Positions 1 through 7,859 of a DNA stretch of 39,423 bases are shown piece after piece. The notes beneath the pieces are model-generated. The model did not search any database. It worked only from the letters and a program-made list of their open reading frames with translations, and had not been told where the DNA came from. Source of the DNA: a virus; IMG/VR virus record IMGVR_UViG_3300029448_000117, positions 1-39,423 of that record. One strand, 5' to 3'. Both the position numbers and the translations under genes were made by a program. Within the stretch, counting starts at the first letter, position 1. Each line of letters begins with the position of its first letter.

Positions 1-10
1 GTCAACGTAA
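1..10 (+). CDS. Probable last codons of the tail-fibre-like gene that starts at 38939
   Basis: If the contig is circular, base 1 completes the codon begun at 39422. The reading then continues Lys-Ser-Thr and stops at TAA 8-10. The next gene has its ribosome site AGGAGA at 22-27 and its ATG at 34, which is normal spacing between neighbours here. This is inferred from the reading frame only. Confidence 0.55.
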
Positions 11-33
11 TGTATGAATCATAGGAGAATAGA

Positions 34-588
34 ATGGCATTAAGCAAAATACAAGCTGAGTCAATGAACTTAGCAGATACCTATGCATTTAGTGGAACTG
101 TAAGTGGTGTAGGTGAAATAACACACATTGACCAATGGAGATTGACTTCAAGTTTTACTGGAGATGTTGACCCTTTAACTTCTAATCTTGAAAGAGTTGA
201 TACTAATGGTGGTGCATTACTTGGTAGTGCAATGACACAATCAAGTGGAGTATTTACTTTTCCAGTAACTGGACTTTGGCAAATAACTTTTTTTGGATAT
301 CATTCTTCTTCTGCAAATAATAATGATGCTAAAATAATTTTAACAATTAATTCAACAGTAGATAATAGTAATTATAATCAGGCTTCAGAAACTGCCAGTA
401 ATACACATGGAACTGGTGGTGCTGCAAGGAGTTCAAGTACAACTACTTTTATAATGGACGTAACTGATGTTTCAACTCACAAGGTAAAGTTTTCTGTAGA
501 TGCTTACGACAATGCCAACACTACAACTTATGGGGGTAGTAACGATAGTTATACTGGTTTTACTTTTATAAGACTAGGAGATACATAA
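34..588 (+). CDS. C1q-like tail appendage protein
   Basis: This 184-residue protein contains a stretch (SGVFTFPVTGLWQITFFGY, about residues 71-89) typical of C1q/TNF-like jelly-roll domains, and ends in a short beta-type sequence, GFTFIRLGDT. It is rich in Ser, Thr, Asn and Gly, as phage receptor-binding modules usually are. The start is supported by AGGAGA seven bases upstream. It is one of a run of small appendage genes and its stop overlaps the next start (TAATG). A role in host surface binding is inferred from family and position. Confidence 0.6.
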   Translation: MALSKIQAESMNLADTYAFSGTVSGVGEITHIDQWRLTSSFTGDVDPLTSNLERVDTNGGALLGSAMTQSSGVFTFPVTGLWQITFFGYHSSSANNNDAKIILTINSTVDNSNYNQASETASNTHGTGGAARSSSTTTFIMDVTDVSTHKVKFSVDAYDNANTTTYGGSNDSYTGFTFIRLGDT

Positions 589-905
589 TGTTTAGACCTA
601 CACATATAGAAGATTATTTAATTACAGTAAGAACTGGTCAATGGTTCGGTTGGTCTGACTCTAAAGATAAAGTTTATGCTAATTTAATTGTGCATGATGA
701 TGGTGCAAAGCCAAGTAATGCTGATTGCACTAAGGGATTAAAGGCTATGCAAGATGCTTGGGATTTAGAAAATGATTCATACAAATCTAAAAGAAGAGCA
801 GAGTATCCATCAATAGAAAATCAATTAGATGACTTGTATCACAATGGCATAGATGGTTGGAAAACAACTATCAAAGCTATTAAAGACAAGCACTCAAAGG
901 AGTAA
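588..905 (+). CDS. Small conserved phage protein, tail-assembly-chaperone-like
   Basis: This 105-residue protein is charged and soluble, unlike the beta-rich neighbours. Its C-terminal part has the pattern R-x-x-YPSIENQLDDLYH, GIDGW, IKAIKDKH. The same pattern is seen in small proteins encoded beside tail-fibre genes in many phages (XkdW or tail-assembly-chaperone-like). It overlaps the preceding gene by one base and lies among fibre genes, so a role in fibre folding or assembly is plausible. No catalytic motif is visible. Confidence 0.5.
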   Translation: MFRPTHIEDYLITVRTGQWFGWSDSKDKVYANLIVHDDGAKPSNADCTKGLKAMQDAWDLENDSYKSKRRAEYPSIENQLDDLYHNGIDGWKTTIKAIKDKHSKE

Positions 906-908
906 GCC

Positions 909-1382
909 ATGCCCTATATAGGAAAACAGCCTTTAACTGGGCAATTCACTAAGCTGACAGCTATTAGTGCAGGGGCAGGTGGACTAACAGACACTTACCC
1001 TTTAACTAAAGGTTCAGCAGCTTTCTTTCCTGCAACAGCAGAACAACTAATAGTATCTGTTAATGGTGTAACTCAAGCACCTAATGATGCCTATAGTGTA
1101 TCAGGGTCTAACATTATCTTTACAGAAGACTTAACCACATCAGATACAGTAGATTACATATTGGCTTTAGGTGAAGTTGGTATGAGTGTTGTACCTACAG
1201 ATGGCTCTGTAACTGGAGATAAGTTTAGTTCTACAGTCTATAGAGATGGGATTAGGATTAATGGTAGTTCAGCTACGGATAATGTAACGATTGCTAGTGG
1301 TGAACGTGCAATGGTTGCAGGTGACTACACCATACCTACAAACAAAACATTAACAGTAAATGGAGTATTGACCATTGTCTAA
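909..1382 (+). CDS. Tail-fibre-like protein, paralogue of the gene at 38939
   Basis: The 157-residue product starts MPYIGKQPLTG and contains DGSVTGDKFSS, matching MPYIG and DGSVSTAKI in the edge gene. Its middle (EQLIVSVNGVTQAPNDAY, about residues 45-62) resembles the ELYINNVRQEPTTSY segment of the edge gene. The C-terminus is short and beta-rich (GDYTIPTNKTLTVNGVLTI). A structural role in the tail appendage is inferred. The last eight bases overlap the next gene. Confidence 0.6.
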   Translation: MPYIGKQPLTGQFTKLTAISAGAGGLTDTYPLTKGSAAFFPATAEQLIVSVNGVTQAPNDAYSVSGSNIIFTEDLTTSDTVDYILALGEVGMSVVPTDGSVTGDKFSSTVYRDGIRINGSSATDNVTIASGERAMVAGDYTIPTNKTLTVNGVLTIV

Positions 1383-1899
1383 AATATACGTTGACGAGAT
1401 TCAACCCAAAACAACTGGTGGTGTTATTAATGCCAAAGGTATGGTTATACAAGTAGTTAATCATCAAGATTCTCAACAAGCATTAGGTACTGCAATAATA
1501 CCAAATGACGATTCAATACCTCAAAAGACAGAGGGTACAGAATTTATGACTCTGTCTATTACACCTAAGTCAGCCTCAAGTAAATTACTTATACAAGTTG
1601 TTGTAAGTTCAACTGCTAGTAGTGCTAATGCATTAAATATATCAGCATTATTTAAAAATGATGAAACAAATGCTTTAGCTACAACTGGACAATACCAGTC
1701 TGTAGGAACTGGAATAATGACCACAACCTACAGTCATTATATAACTGCAGGAACTACGTCATCAATTACTTTTAAAGTAAGAGGGGGTGCTAGTACTGGA
1801 AATTATACATTTAATGGCTACCATCATAGTGGTAATTTATACAGAAACTTTGGTGGTTCTTCTGCTTCAAGTATGACAATTATGGAAATAGGAGGATAG
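1375..1899 (+). CDS. Small tail appendage protein, EIGG family
   Basis: Translation most likely starts at TTG 1375, inside the end of the preceding gene. GGAG at 1362-1365 lies nine bases upstream, and the start gives the N-terminus MSKIYVDEIQ, which matches the short anchor peptides of its neighbours. The 174-residue protein has a SITPKSASSKLLIQVVVS segment (about residues 61-78) and ends MTIMEIGG. Both features recur in the gene at 2552. These look like duplicated receptor-binding modules. The function is inferred. Confidence 0.6.
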   Translation: MSKIYVDEIQPKTTGGVINAKGMVIQVVNHQDSQQALGTAIIPNDDSIPQKTEGTEFMTLSITPKSASSKLLIQVVVSSTASSANALNISALFKNDETNALATTGQYQSVGTGIMTTTYSHYITAGTTSSITFKVRGGASTGNYTFNGYHHSGNLYRNFGGSSASSMTIMEIGG

Positions 1900-1900
1900 C

Positions 1901-2551
1901 ATGAGTAGTAAACTAGGTGTGCAAAACATAGCACACACCAACGGCACAAATGCTATGACTATAAGTAGTGGTGGTGTAGCTACTTTTACAAGTATGCCAA
2001 TAGGAGCAAGTCAAACAGAATTACTTCATTCAGTTACAGTAACAAGTGGTTCATCTAATGAATTAGATTTTAATGGTTACTTTTCTTCAACTTATACTAA
2101 CTACGAATTACACGGAACTAATGTTCATCTTAGTGCAGATGGAAATCATATAGGCATGAGGTTTATAATTGGTGGTGCAGTTAAATCAGACAGTCATTAT
2201 AGATATACAAGAATAAGATTATATAGTGGTTCAACTGCTAGTACAACTGATAATATTGTTGGTCAGGTTGAGCAGACAGATACTGACTTTGGTCTTATAG
2301 GTGGAGAGTCTGTTGGTAGTGGTACTGGAGAAAATACTAATTTTAAAATTACTATCTTTGACCCTTTAGCTACAGATAATTACAAGATGATGAAAGCTGA
2401 AACTAGCTACATTGATTTAACTCCTGATAGTGGTCAAATCCATGCATCAGGTCATTACAAGAACGGAACAGCAGCTTTGTCAGGTGTTCGTATATTTGTA
2501 AGTAGTGGAAACATAGTATCAGGTAAATTTAAATTATATGGGGTTAGGTAG
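1901..2551 (+). CDS. Small tail appendage protein
   Basis: The 216-residue product starts MSSKLGVQNIAHTNGTNAM, an anchor-like N-terminus related to those of its neighbours. The body is beta-rich, with YTNYELHG near residue 66 and a C-terminal VSGKFKLYGVR. That ending is common in marine phage tail proteins. AGGAGG upstream of the ATG at 1901 gives a strong ribosome site. It sits in a head-to-tail run of appendage genes. Confidence 0.55.
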   Translation: MSSKLGVQNIAHTNGTNAMTISSGGVATFTSMPIGASQTELLHSVTVTSGSSNELDFNGYFSSTYTNYELHGTNVHLSADGNHIGMRFIIGGAVKSDSHYRYTRIRLYSGSTASTTDNIVGQVEQTDTDFGLIGGESVGSGTGENTNFKITIFDPLATDNYKMMKAETSYIDLTPDSGQIHASGHYKNGTAALSGVRIFVSSGNIVSGKFKLYGVR

Positions 2552-3085
2552 ATGACAAGTATACTTAAAGTAGACAACCTTCAAAATGCCAATGGTTCTG
2601 GCACTCCTTATATTAAAGATGCTGTATTAAATGTATTACAAGGAACAAGTACAACAGAAAGTTCTGCAATTACTTCTGGAAATTCTGCTGATGCTGTTTC
2701 AAAAGTTATTACCCCATCTTCAACAAATTCTAAAATATTAGTTAGATGTGCTGTGGCAATAAGTGGAGGAGGAAATGCTTATGGTCATGGAATTTTATAT
2801 AGAGGTTCTACTGCAATAGGTATTGGAACTAATGCTACTGGAAGTCAAACTAATGCTTCATTTATGTTTGAAGGAAATAATTACACATATGGTAGTTATC
2901 GTATGCACACACATTATTTTGAATTTTTAGATTCCCCAAATACTACAAGTGCAACAACATATAAAATTACAGTAACTTCTACATCAGACACATTATATAT
3001 TAATAGACCTCATACTGATGGGGGAGATTCAGCTATTGTTGTTTCTCCTATGTCAACAATTACATTAATGGAAATAGGAGGATAA
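2552..3085 (+). CDS. Small tail appendage protein, EIGG family
   Basis: This 177-residue protein starts MTSILKVDNLQNANGSG, has a VITPSSTNSKILVRCAVAI segment near residues 52-70 and ends TITLMEIGG. It shares this plan with the gene at 1375 and, more weakly, with the gene at 3087. The ATG follows directly after the preceding stop codon. A jelly-roll-like receptor-binding or adhesion role is likely but not shown. Confidence 0.6.
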   Translation: MTSILKVDNLQNANGSGTPYIKDAVLNVLQGTSTTESSAITSGNSADAVSKVITPSSTNSKILVRCAVAISGGGNAYGHGILYRGSTAIGIGTNATGSQTNASFMFEGNNYTYGSYRMHTHYFEFLDSPNTTSATTYKITVTSTSDTLYINRPHTDGGDSAIVVSPMSTITLMEIGG

Positions 3086-3086
3086 T

Positions 3087-3602
3087 ATGCCACTTACCAA
3101 ACTAAACTCAGCAAGTGTCATTGAACGTCTTCCAGTTGGTAGTGTGTTGCAGACAATACAAGGCTCAAGTGATGCTAGATATACTTTAGATTCAACAGAC
3201 ACTTGGGAAAATACTGGATTTGTAAGTTTAACTTTTCCTAATGCACTACAATCTAACTCAAAGGTTTTGGTAAGAATAAATGTTTTAATAGGAGAGGTAA
3301 GTGATAGTGGTTGGGCAGCAAGAACAGCATTAACTATATTTGAAAACTCTACTAATAAAGGTCATGCTACTTATGGAATTGTTAGTTCTTCTGCACATGA
3401 TAACGGAAGTGCTAACACAGTATATAAAGCTGAAAGTATGTCAGGAGAGTTATTATTTACTCCATCTGTAACTAATGGAACTTATACTTTATATTGTAAA
3501 GCACCTAATAGTTATGCACGAACTATAGGAGGTACTGCAAATACTAGTGCAAATACCCCAGTAGGTAATACTCAAGTAACACTTCAGGAGATTAAGCAGT
3601 AA
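3087..3602 (+). CDS. Small tail appendage protein
   Basis: The 171-residue product starts MPLTKLNSASVIERLPVGSV. It has an ALQSNSKVLVRINVLIGEV segment matching the SKLLIQV and SKILVRC segments of its paralogues, and ends TQVTLQEIKQ. It is the last of the appendage run. The stop codon overlaps the start of the next gene (TAATG), which begins the lysis-type membrane proteins. Confidence 0.55.
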   Translation: MPLTKLNSASVIERLPVGSVLQTIQGSSDARYTLDSTDTWENTGFVSLTFPNALQSNSKVLVRINVLIGEVSDSGWAARTALTIFENSTNKGHATYGIVSSSAHDNGSANTVYKAESMSGELLFTPSVTNGTYTLYCKAPNSYARTIGGTANTSANTPVGNTQVTLQEIKQ

Positions 3603-3796
3603 TGAAAATGCAAATGAAACCTGAACTCCAAGTACAACTAGAACTTGATGCCCACGAGAAGGAGTGTGCCTTACGTTACAAAATGGTAGATGACAAACTT
3701 GTAGCACTTGATAAACGTATGTGGAGAATAGAAGCAATGATAATGGCAAGTACTGTAACTGTAGTTGCCCTTATGATAAGTATAATTATGAAATAG
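3602..3796 (+). CDS. Small membrane protein, XhlA/holin-accessory-like
   Basis: This 64-residue protein has a charged helical N-terminal part (residues 1-43, with DKLVALDKRMWRIEAM) and one hydrophobic segment at about 45-63. The layout is that of haemolysin XhlA-type proteins: cytoplasmic coil plus one C-terminal membrane helix. The nearby 3-TM-type holin-like gene supports a lysis role. No enzyme motif is present. The assignment rests on topology and position. Confidence 0.5.
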   Translation: MKMQMKPELQVQLELDAHEKECALRYKMVDDKLVALDKRMWRIEAMIMASTVTVVALMISIIMK

Positions 3797-3808
3797 AAAG
3801 TTAGCTAA

Positions 3809-4261
3809 ATGATAGACCCAATTTCTGCTTTCGCTGCAATTACTGCAGGGCACAAAACTATTATGAAAGCTATACAAATTGGCAAAGATTTAAGTTCACT
3901 TTCTCATGCTGTGGGAAAATATGCCCAAGGTGAAGCAGAACTTCAATTCGCAGAAACTCAAAAAAAGAATAGTAGATTTTCTTTCGCAGAAGATTCAGCC
4001 ATAGAAAAACATTTCAAAAAAGAACAACTAGATGATATGAGAAATGAATTGCGTTCTATGTTTCTTCTATATGGAAAACCTGGACAATGGGAAAGATTAC
4101 AGTCAGAAATAGCTGCAGAGAGAGCCAGAATTAAAAAAGAACTAAAAGAACAACTTAGAATTAGAACAAGAAACATTAATATAGCTGTAGGAGTTACTAT
4201 ATGTGTAGTAGGTATAGTAGTTATTGTAACTTGGGCTAAGTATTTACAAGGAACATTATGA
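3809..4261 (+). CDS. Predicted coiled-coil membrane protein of the lysis region
   Basis: The 150-residue product has a long charged helical part (about residues 45-120, with EIAAERARIKKELKEQLRIR), and one membrane helix at about 123-142. The C-terminal tail is short. Similar proteins occur next to holin genes in marine podoviruses. A spanin-like or holin-accessory role is possible, but there is no signal peptide or lipobox to support a spanin assignment. The end overlaps the next start. Confidence 0.45.
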   Translation: MIDPISAFAAITAGHKTIMKAIQIGKDLSSLSHAVGKYAQGEAELQFAETQKKNSRFSFAEDSAIEKHFKKEQLDDMRNELRSMFLLYGKPGQWERLQSEIAAERARIKKELKEQLRIRTRNINIAVGVTICVVGIVVIVTWAKYLQGTL

Positions 4262-4464
4262 TGTTTAAAGCATTAGTTGTAGCTTGTGCTATAGCAAACC
4301 CAAAGATGTGTATTACATTCGAGGACACTATGTACAAACTAGATACAGAACAGCAATGTATGGCAAGGGTTTATGAGATGCGTAAAGATATTGCAGAAAA
4401 TTTAAAACATATGAAAGCTATTATGTACAAATGTATTCAATTAAGAAAAGGTAAGTTCACATGA
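4258..4464 (+). CDS. Small Cys-containing protein with a hydrophobic N-terminus
   Basis: This is a 68-residue protein with a short hydrophobic N-terminus (MMFKALVVACAIANP) and four cysteines at 10, 18, 34 and 59. Its remainder is charged and helical. A second ATG at 4261 could also be the start. The N-terminus could act as a weak signal peptide, in which case the cysteines could form disulphides in the periplasm. It lies in a tight run of small membrane genes. No function is recognised. Confidence 0.45.
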   Translation: MMFKALVVACAIANPKMCITFEDTMYKLDTEQQCMARVYEMRKDIAENLKHMKAIMYKCIQLRKGKFT

Positions 4465-4841
4465 TACAAATACTAACAGGTCTATTAGGACTAGCAGGAA
4501 GTGCTGTTGATGGTTATGTAGAAACTAAGAAAGCCAAAGCAAAACAAAAGCTAGTTAAGATAGAAGCAGAAACATCCTTAATGGAAAAACAAATTAAGGG
4601 TGAAATAGATTGGGATGTAGAAGCAGTAAAGAGTTCAAAAGATTCATGGAAAGACGAATATTTAACAATTTTGTTTAGCATACCCTTGTTACTATGCTTC
4701 TTGCCTTGGACAGTTGAATATGTTGAAAGAGGATTTAATGCGTTAGCTATGACACCAGATTGGTACAAGTACACTTTAGGAGTAATTGTGAGTGCATCAT
4801 TTGGAATCAAAGGTGCAACAAAGATGTTTGGAAAAAAATAA
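4461..4841 (+). CDS. Holin-like protein, 3-TM holin family type
   Basis: The 126-residue protein has an N-terminal amphipathic segment (LTGLLGLAGSAVDGY), a charged KAKAKQKLVKIEAE helix and two clear membrane helices at about 67-83 and 103-119. It ends ATKMFGKK. This matches proteins annotated as Holin_3TMs in marine phages. It would form the membrane lesion that lets the amidase (17033) reach the cell wall. The start overlaps the preceding stop by four bases. Confidence 0.6.
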   Translation: MIQILTGLLGLAGSAVDGYVETKKAKAKQKLVKIEAETSLMEKQIKGEIDWDVEAVKSSKDSWKDEYLTILFSIPLLLCFLPWTVEYVERGFNALAMTPDWYKYTLGVIVSASFGIKGATKMFGKK

Positions 4842-4979
4842 ATGGAGAAGATAATAGATTTAGTTTTAATTGGGTTGTTTCTACAGACCCTAACAGTAAT
4901 AGGTGTTTTTGTTAATACAGGTATAAACATTGTGTACCGTATGAAAGAGAAGAAGGAGTCATGTAAATGTCAAAAATGA
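4842..4979 (+). CDS. Short single-span membrane protein (45 aa)
   Basis: An ATG directly after the preceding stop opens 45 codons: MEKIIDLVLIG, one hydrophobic helix at about residues 5-30, then a basic tail with RMKEKKES and two cysteines (41, 43). It overlaps the next gene by 13 bases. Tight packing between a holin-like gene and the terminase genes suggests it is real, possibly a lysis accessory. It has no recognised family. Confidence 0.4.
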   Translation: MEKIIDLVLIGLFLQTLTVIGVFVNTGINIVYRMKEKKESCKCQK

Positions 4980-5185
4980 AGAAGCTAATGGAACAACTAC
5001 ATGAGGAACTAGCATATAAACTTTTGGAAACAGTACGTGACCCAGAGTCTAAGGCTAGTGAAATGAATGTAGTTAGACAATTTTTAAAAGACAATGATAT
5101 GACAGCATTGCCTACTGACGATAATGTCATGCAGCAGATACTAAAAGATTTACCATTTGATGAGGAACTAGATTCAGTACAATGA
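4967..5185 (+). CDS. terS: Putative small terminase subunit
   Basis: This 72-residue acidic helical protein contains LMEQLHEELAYKLLETVRDP and VVRQFLKDNDMTALPTD. That is the pattern of the short small-terminase proteins of T7-like marine podoviruses (DNA maturase A equivalents). It ends with the acidic segment LPFDEELDSVQ. Its place shortly before the large terminase supports a role in DNA recognition for packaging. It is shorter than T7 gp18 (about 89 residues). Confidence 0.6.
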   Translation: MSKMKKLMEQLHEELAYKLLETVRDPESKASEMNVVRQFLKDNDMTALPTDDNVMQQILKDLPFDEELDSVQ

Positions 5186-5373
5186 TTAACAGTCCATGCA
5201 CCCAGAAATGTCACGTAAATCCAGACTTCGGATATTGCACAGGATGTTTTAGGACAACCTCAGAGATTGCTAAATGGCAACAAGCAGATGATAGAGAAGC
5301 ACTAGATATTTTAACCAACACAAAAATTAGAAAAAAGAAGTGGGAGAACAGATGTCACTATATGACAGTATGA
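5182..5373 (+). CDS. DUF1289-family small Cys protein
   Basis: The 63-residue product begins MINSPCTQKCHVNPDFGYC and continues TGCFRTTSEIAKW. This is the DUF1289 signature, with cysteines at 6, 10, 19 and 22, then E28 and W32. The four cysteines could hold a metal or an iron-sulphur cluster. The family is widespread in Proteobacteria and its function is unknown. The start overlaps the stop of the small terminase gene (ATGA), so the two are translationally linked. A host origin is likely. A role in packaging is only suggested by position. Confidence 0.7.
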   Translation: MINSPCTQKCHVNPDFGYCTGCFRTTSEIAKWQQADDREALDILTNTKIRKKKWENRCHYMTV

Positions 5374-5486
5374 ACAAGAGAAAAAAGGCAGGGACATCTC
5401 GTCCTAAGTCAAAGTCAACAGTATCACCAAAAGCCTACGCAAACATGAAGGCAGGATTTCCAAAGAAAAAAGCTAAGAAGTCTTAG
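5352..5486 (+). CDS. Small basic protein before the large terminase (44 aa)
   Basis: The ATG at 5352 lies nine bases after GGGAG and opens 44 codons rich in Lys, Arg and Ser (MSLYDSMNKRKKAGTSRPKS, ending PKKKAKKS). It overlaps the preceding gene by 22 bases and ends two bases before the large terminase start. Short basic proteins with an MSLY start are common at this place in T7-like phages. Nucleic-acid binding is plausible. No function is established here. Confidence 0.55.
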   Translation: MSLYDSMNKRKKAGTSRPKSKSTVSPKAYANMKAGFPKKKAKKS

Positions 5487-5488
5487 TC

Positions 5489-7150
5489 ATGGTAAAAGAT
5501 TTTAAGAACTTCCTATATATGGCATGGAAGCATCTAAACCTACCACAACCAACACCAATACAATACGACATAGCAGATTATCTACAGAACACCAACGAAA
5601 GACGTGAAGTCATAGAAGCATTTCGAGGTGTAGGAAAGTCGTGGATTACTTCTGCTTATGTTTGTCACCAATTATTTCTAAATCCACAAATGAATATACT
5701 TGTGGTGTCAGCATCAAAGACTAGAGCAGATGACTTTAGTACCTTTACATTAAGGTTAATACATGAGATGCCTATTCTTGCCCATTTAAGACCCAAGGAT
5801 GGACAAAGAATGTCTAAGATATCATTTGACGTTGCACCTGCTCAAGCCTCTCACGCACCGTCTGTGAAGTCTCTAGGGGTAACTGGACAGTTAACAGGAA
5901 GTCGTGCTGACTTAATCATTGCAGATGACGTTGAATCAGCTAACAACTCTATGACACAAATGATGAGAGACAAGTTAGCAGAAACAATTAAAGAATTTGA
6001 AGCTATTATTAAACCTAAAGGACGTATTGTGTTCTTAGGTACACCACAAACAGAAATGTCCATCTATAACTTACTAGATGAACGTGGATATAAAACTAGA
6101 ATATGGACTTCTAGGTTTCCAGATGACCGACTAAAGGTAGCTATGGGTAACAAACTAGCACCTGTCATTGCAGATGTAGAAGATAAAGAAGGAAAACCTA
6201 CAGACCCACTAAGATTTGATGATGATGACCTACTAGAACGAGAAGCATCTTATGGTAAGTCAGGATTTGCATTACAGTTTATGCTTGATGTAAGCCTCTC
6301 TGATGCCAATAAGTATCCTCTGAAGCTAAATGACCTTATGGTTATGTCTGGCTGTTCTACATGGTCTGAAGCCCCAGTAAAACTACAATGGGCATCAGGC
6401 AAAGAACAACTAGACGGATGTAAGCATTTACCTAACATTGGATTAAAAGGAGACTATTGGTGCAATCCTATGACGATATCCCCAGAGACTGCTGTCTGGG
6501 ACGGTTCAGTAATGAGTATCGACCCTGCAGGACGAGGGAAGGACGAAACAGCTTACGCAGTAGTAAAGATGATGAAAGGTCAATTATATTTGACAGCTTC
6601 TGGTGGGACGAAGAATGGTTATCAAGAGGATTCTCTGGCAGTCTTGACTCACGTAGCCAAGTCACAAAACGTCAACAAGATAATTGTAGAAAGCAACTTC
6701 GGAGACGGAATGTTTACACAATTATTAAAGCCTGTTTTAGCTAAGAAGCATCCTGTAAGTATAGAAGAAGTTAGACATAATGTTCAAAAAGAGAAACGTA
6801 TAGTTGATACATTAGAACCTATGCTTAACCAACACAGACTTGTAGTAGATGAAAAGGTAATACTTGATGACTACAACTCTGAGACAGAACTAAAGTATAA
6901 ACTGTTCTATCAACTTACAAGACTTACAAGAGACAGAGGTGCACTTATACATGACGATAGGTTAGATGCTTTAAGTATAGCTGTAGCCTACTGGATTGAA
7001 ACTATGGATAGAGACATAGACATGGCTGTACAAGACCATAAGAACGAATTGTTAGAAGAAGAGTTAGACAGATTCATGGAAGCAGCTATAGGTAAGAAAA
7101 GTAATTCAGATAACTGGACTAATTTATATGAAGGTAGAGACAGACCTTAA
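5489..7150 (+). CDS. terL: Terminase large subunit (T7 gp19-like DNA maturase B)
   Basis: The 553-residue enzyme packages DNA into the prohead. Walker A is AFRGVGKSW (residues 44-52, K50). Walker B is ADLIIADDVE (about 140-149). VFLGTPQTEMSIY is the coupling motif. The C-terminal nuclease domain starts at MSIDPAGRGKDET, where D345 is the probable first metal ligand. It continues with IIVESNFGDGMF and closes with HDDRLDALSIAVAYW. Length and order match T7-like large terminases. The gene is followed by a 490-bp gap that probably holds the genome ends it cuts. Confidence 0.95.
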   Translation: MVKDFKNFLYMAWKHLNLPQPTPIQYDIADYLQNTNERREVIEAFRGVGKSWITSAYVCHQLFLNPQMNILVVSASKTRADDFSTFTLRLIHEMPILAHLRPKDGQRMSKISFDVAPAQASHAPSVKSLGVTGQLTGSRADLIIADDVESANNSMTQMMRDKLAETIKEFEAIIKPKGRIVFLGTPQTEMSIYNLLDERGYKTRIWTSRFPDDRLKVAMGNKLAPVIADVEDKEGKPTDPLRFDDDDLLEREASYGKSGFALQFMLDVSLSDANKYPLKLNDLMVMSGCSTWSEAPVKLQWASGKEQLDGCKHLPNIGLKGDYWCNPMTISPETAVWDGSVMSIDPAGRGKDETAYAVVKMMKGQLYLTASGGTKNGYQEDSLAVLTHVAKSQNVNKIIVESNFGDGMFTQLLKPVLAKKHPVSIEEVRHNVQKEKRIVDTLEPMLNQHRLVVDEKVILDDYNSETELKYKLFYQLTRLTRDRGALIHDDRLDALSIAVAYWIETMDRDIDMAVQDHKNELLEEELDRFMEAAIGKKSNSDNWTNLYEGRDRP

Positions 7151-7151
7151 T

Positions 7152-7175
7152 ATTAATACCCCCTCATATAGTATA
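7152..7175 (+). promoter_or_regulatory. Candidate phage RNA polymerase promoter, copy 1
   Basis: TAATACCCCCTCATATAG starts at 7154, just behind the large terminase. It matches the sites at 15958 and 24402 and is close to the T7 promoter core TAATACGACTCACTATAG. Its place corresponds to the T7 end promoters. Activity is inferred. Confidence 0.5.
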
Positions 7176-7262
7176 AATATAATATAGTATATCTATAGTA
7201 ACACTATAGTCCCCCTATACTTCTATATATAAGTAGAATAAAGGTAAAAGGGATAAGTCATT

Positions 7263-7293
7263 ACTTTAGGTATACTTTAGGTTAACTTTAGGT
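7263..7293 (+). repeat. Three ACTTTAGGT repeats at exact 11-bp spacing
   Basis: Exact copies of ACTTTAGGT start at 7263, 7274 and 7285, one helical turn apart. The core CTTTAGG is the reverse complement of CCTAAAG, the short repeat remembered from the T7 genome next to its terminal repeats (SRL/SRR). This supports a genome end close by, or a protein-binding array. Confidence 0.75.
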
Positions 7294-7460
7294 AAGCCTT
7301 TTGTTTTACTAAAAAAATCTGAGGGGCTTATACGTAGGTGCTGCTGCCAATTTACCCCATTAGACCTAGCCAAGTCCTAAAAAAATCAAGTGTATACTGG
7401 TATATTGTCTATAAATATTGCGTATTACATAAAAAATAATAAGGTAATGACTGGTTTAAC

Positions 7461-7553
7461 ATGGGATTAAATAGCCAATTACTATTATTAATGATTGCTT
7501 TTAGTTTTTTTATTTGGGTTTGTTTTTCTTTTGGTCTGTTTTTTTCTAATTAA
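7461..7553 (+). CDS. Possible 30-codon hydrophobic peptide
   Basis: The ATG at 7461 opens 30 codons encoding a single hydrophobic segment (LLLLMIAFSFFIWVCFSFG). There is no clear ribosome site, and T-rich DNA easily gives such frames by chance. It may not be expressed. Confidence 0.15.
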   Translation: MGLNSQLLLLMIAFSFFIWVCFSFGLFFSN

Positions 7554-7640
7554 TAAACCTAAATAAAACTTTATGCTTTACTTTTAATTAAAACTAAATT
7601 AATGATTTAAGAATACTTAAACAAACTATGAGGTTTTATT

Positions 7641-7859
7641 ATGATAAAGACAATAACAAGATTTAAACATTATACATTTTTAACAACTACATTATGGTTA
7701 ATTGCTATATTAAATTTTATGGGTACTACATTATTAATTGATTTTATACTTGGTTTAAATCTATTTTTATTATTTGGTTTTCTAGGATTAATAACAATGG
7801 GTTTAGAAATGTACTCAATTAATTATAGATTTGAAAAGCTAAAACATAGAATAAAATAA
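7641..7859 (+). CDS. Small membrane protein of the AT-rich island
   Basis: The 72-residue product has two probable membrane helices at about 13-34 and 35-57 and a basic C-terminus (YRFEKLKHRIK). The ATG follows GAGG at 7631-7634 in the context GAGGTTTTATT, a ribosome-site context that recurs at 8803. A terminator follows at 7878. It would be the first gene transcribed after the genome end, so an early role at the host membrane is possible. No family is recognised. Confidence 0.5.
   Translation: MIKTITRFKHYTFLTTTLWLIAILNFMGTTLLIDFILGLNLFLLFGFLGLITMGLEMYSINYRFEKLKHRIK

Larger units (their letters stand above)
7151..7640. other. 490-bp AT-rich intergenic region, probable genome-end region
   Basis: No convincing gene lies here apart from a weak 30-codon frame. 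The region holds a phage-promoter-like site at 7152, dense TATA and CTATAG tracts at 7160-7220, and three ACTTTAGGT repeats at 7263-7293. A T-rich stretch lies near 7500-7555. In T7 the order is large terminase, right terminal repeat, then left terminal repeat with short repeats and early genes. The same order around this gap suggests that the terminal repeat and packaging signals lie here. Exact ends cannot be seen in a circularised contig. Confidence 0.5.

Noticed and set aside
7190-7215. TAACACTATAG resembling the right half of the T7 promoter
   Set aside because: The region is a dense run of TATA and CTATAG sequences in which such matches are expected. It lacks the TAAT-CCC part shared by the three better sites.
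7336-7378. tRNA-like bases (GCTGCTGCC, CCCATTAGACC) in the gap behind the large terminase
   Set aside because: I could not fold an acceptor stem, anticodon arm and T arm on either strand, and no TTCRA-type T loop is present.
7200-7640. A CRISPR array or retron-type element in the repeat-rich gap
   Set aside because: The repeats are 9 bp long with two-base gaps, no spacers are present, and there is no cas or reverse transcriptase gene in the window.
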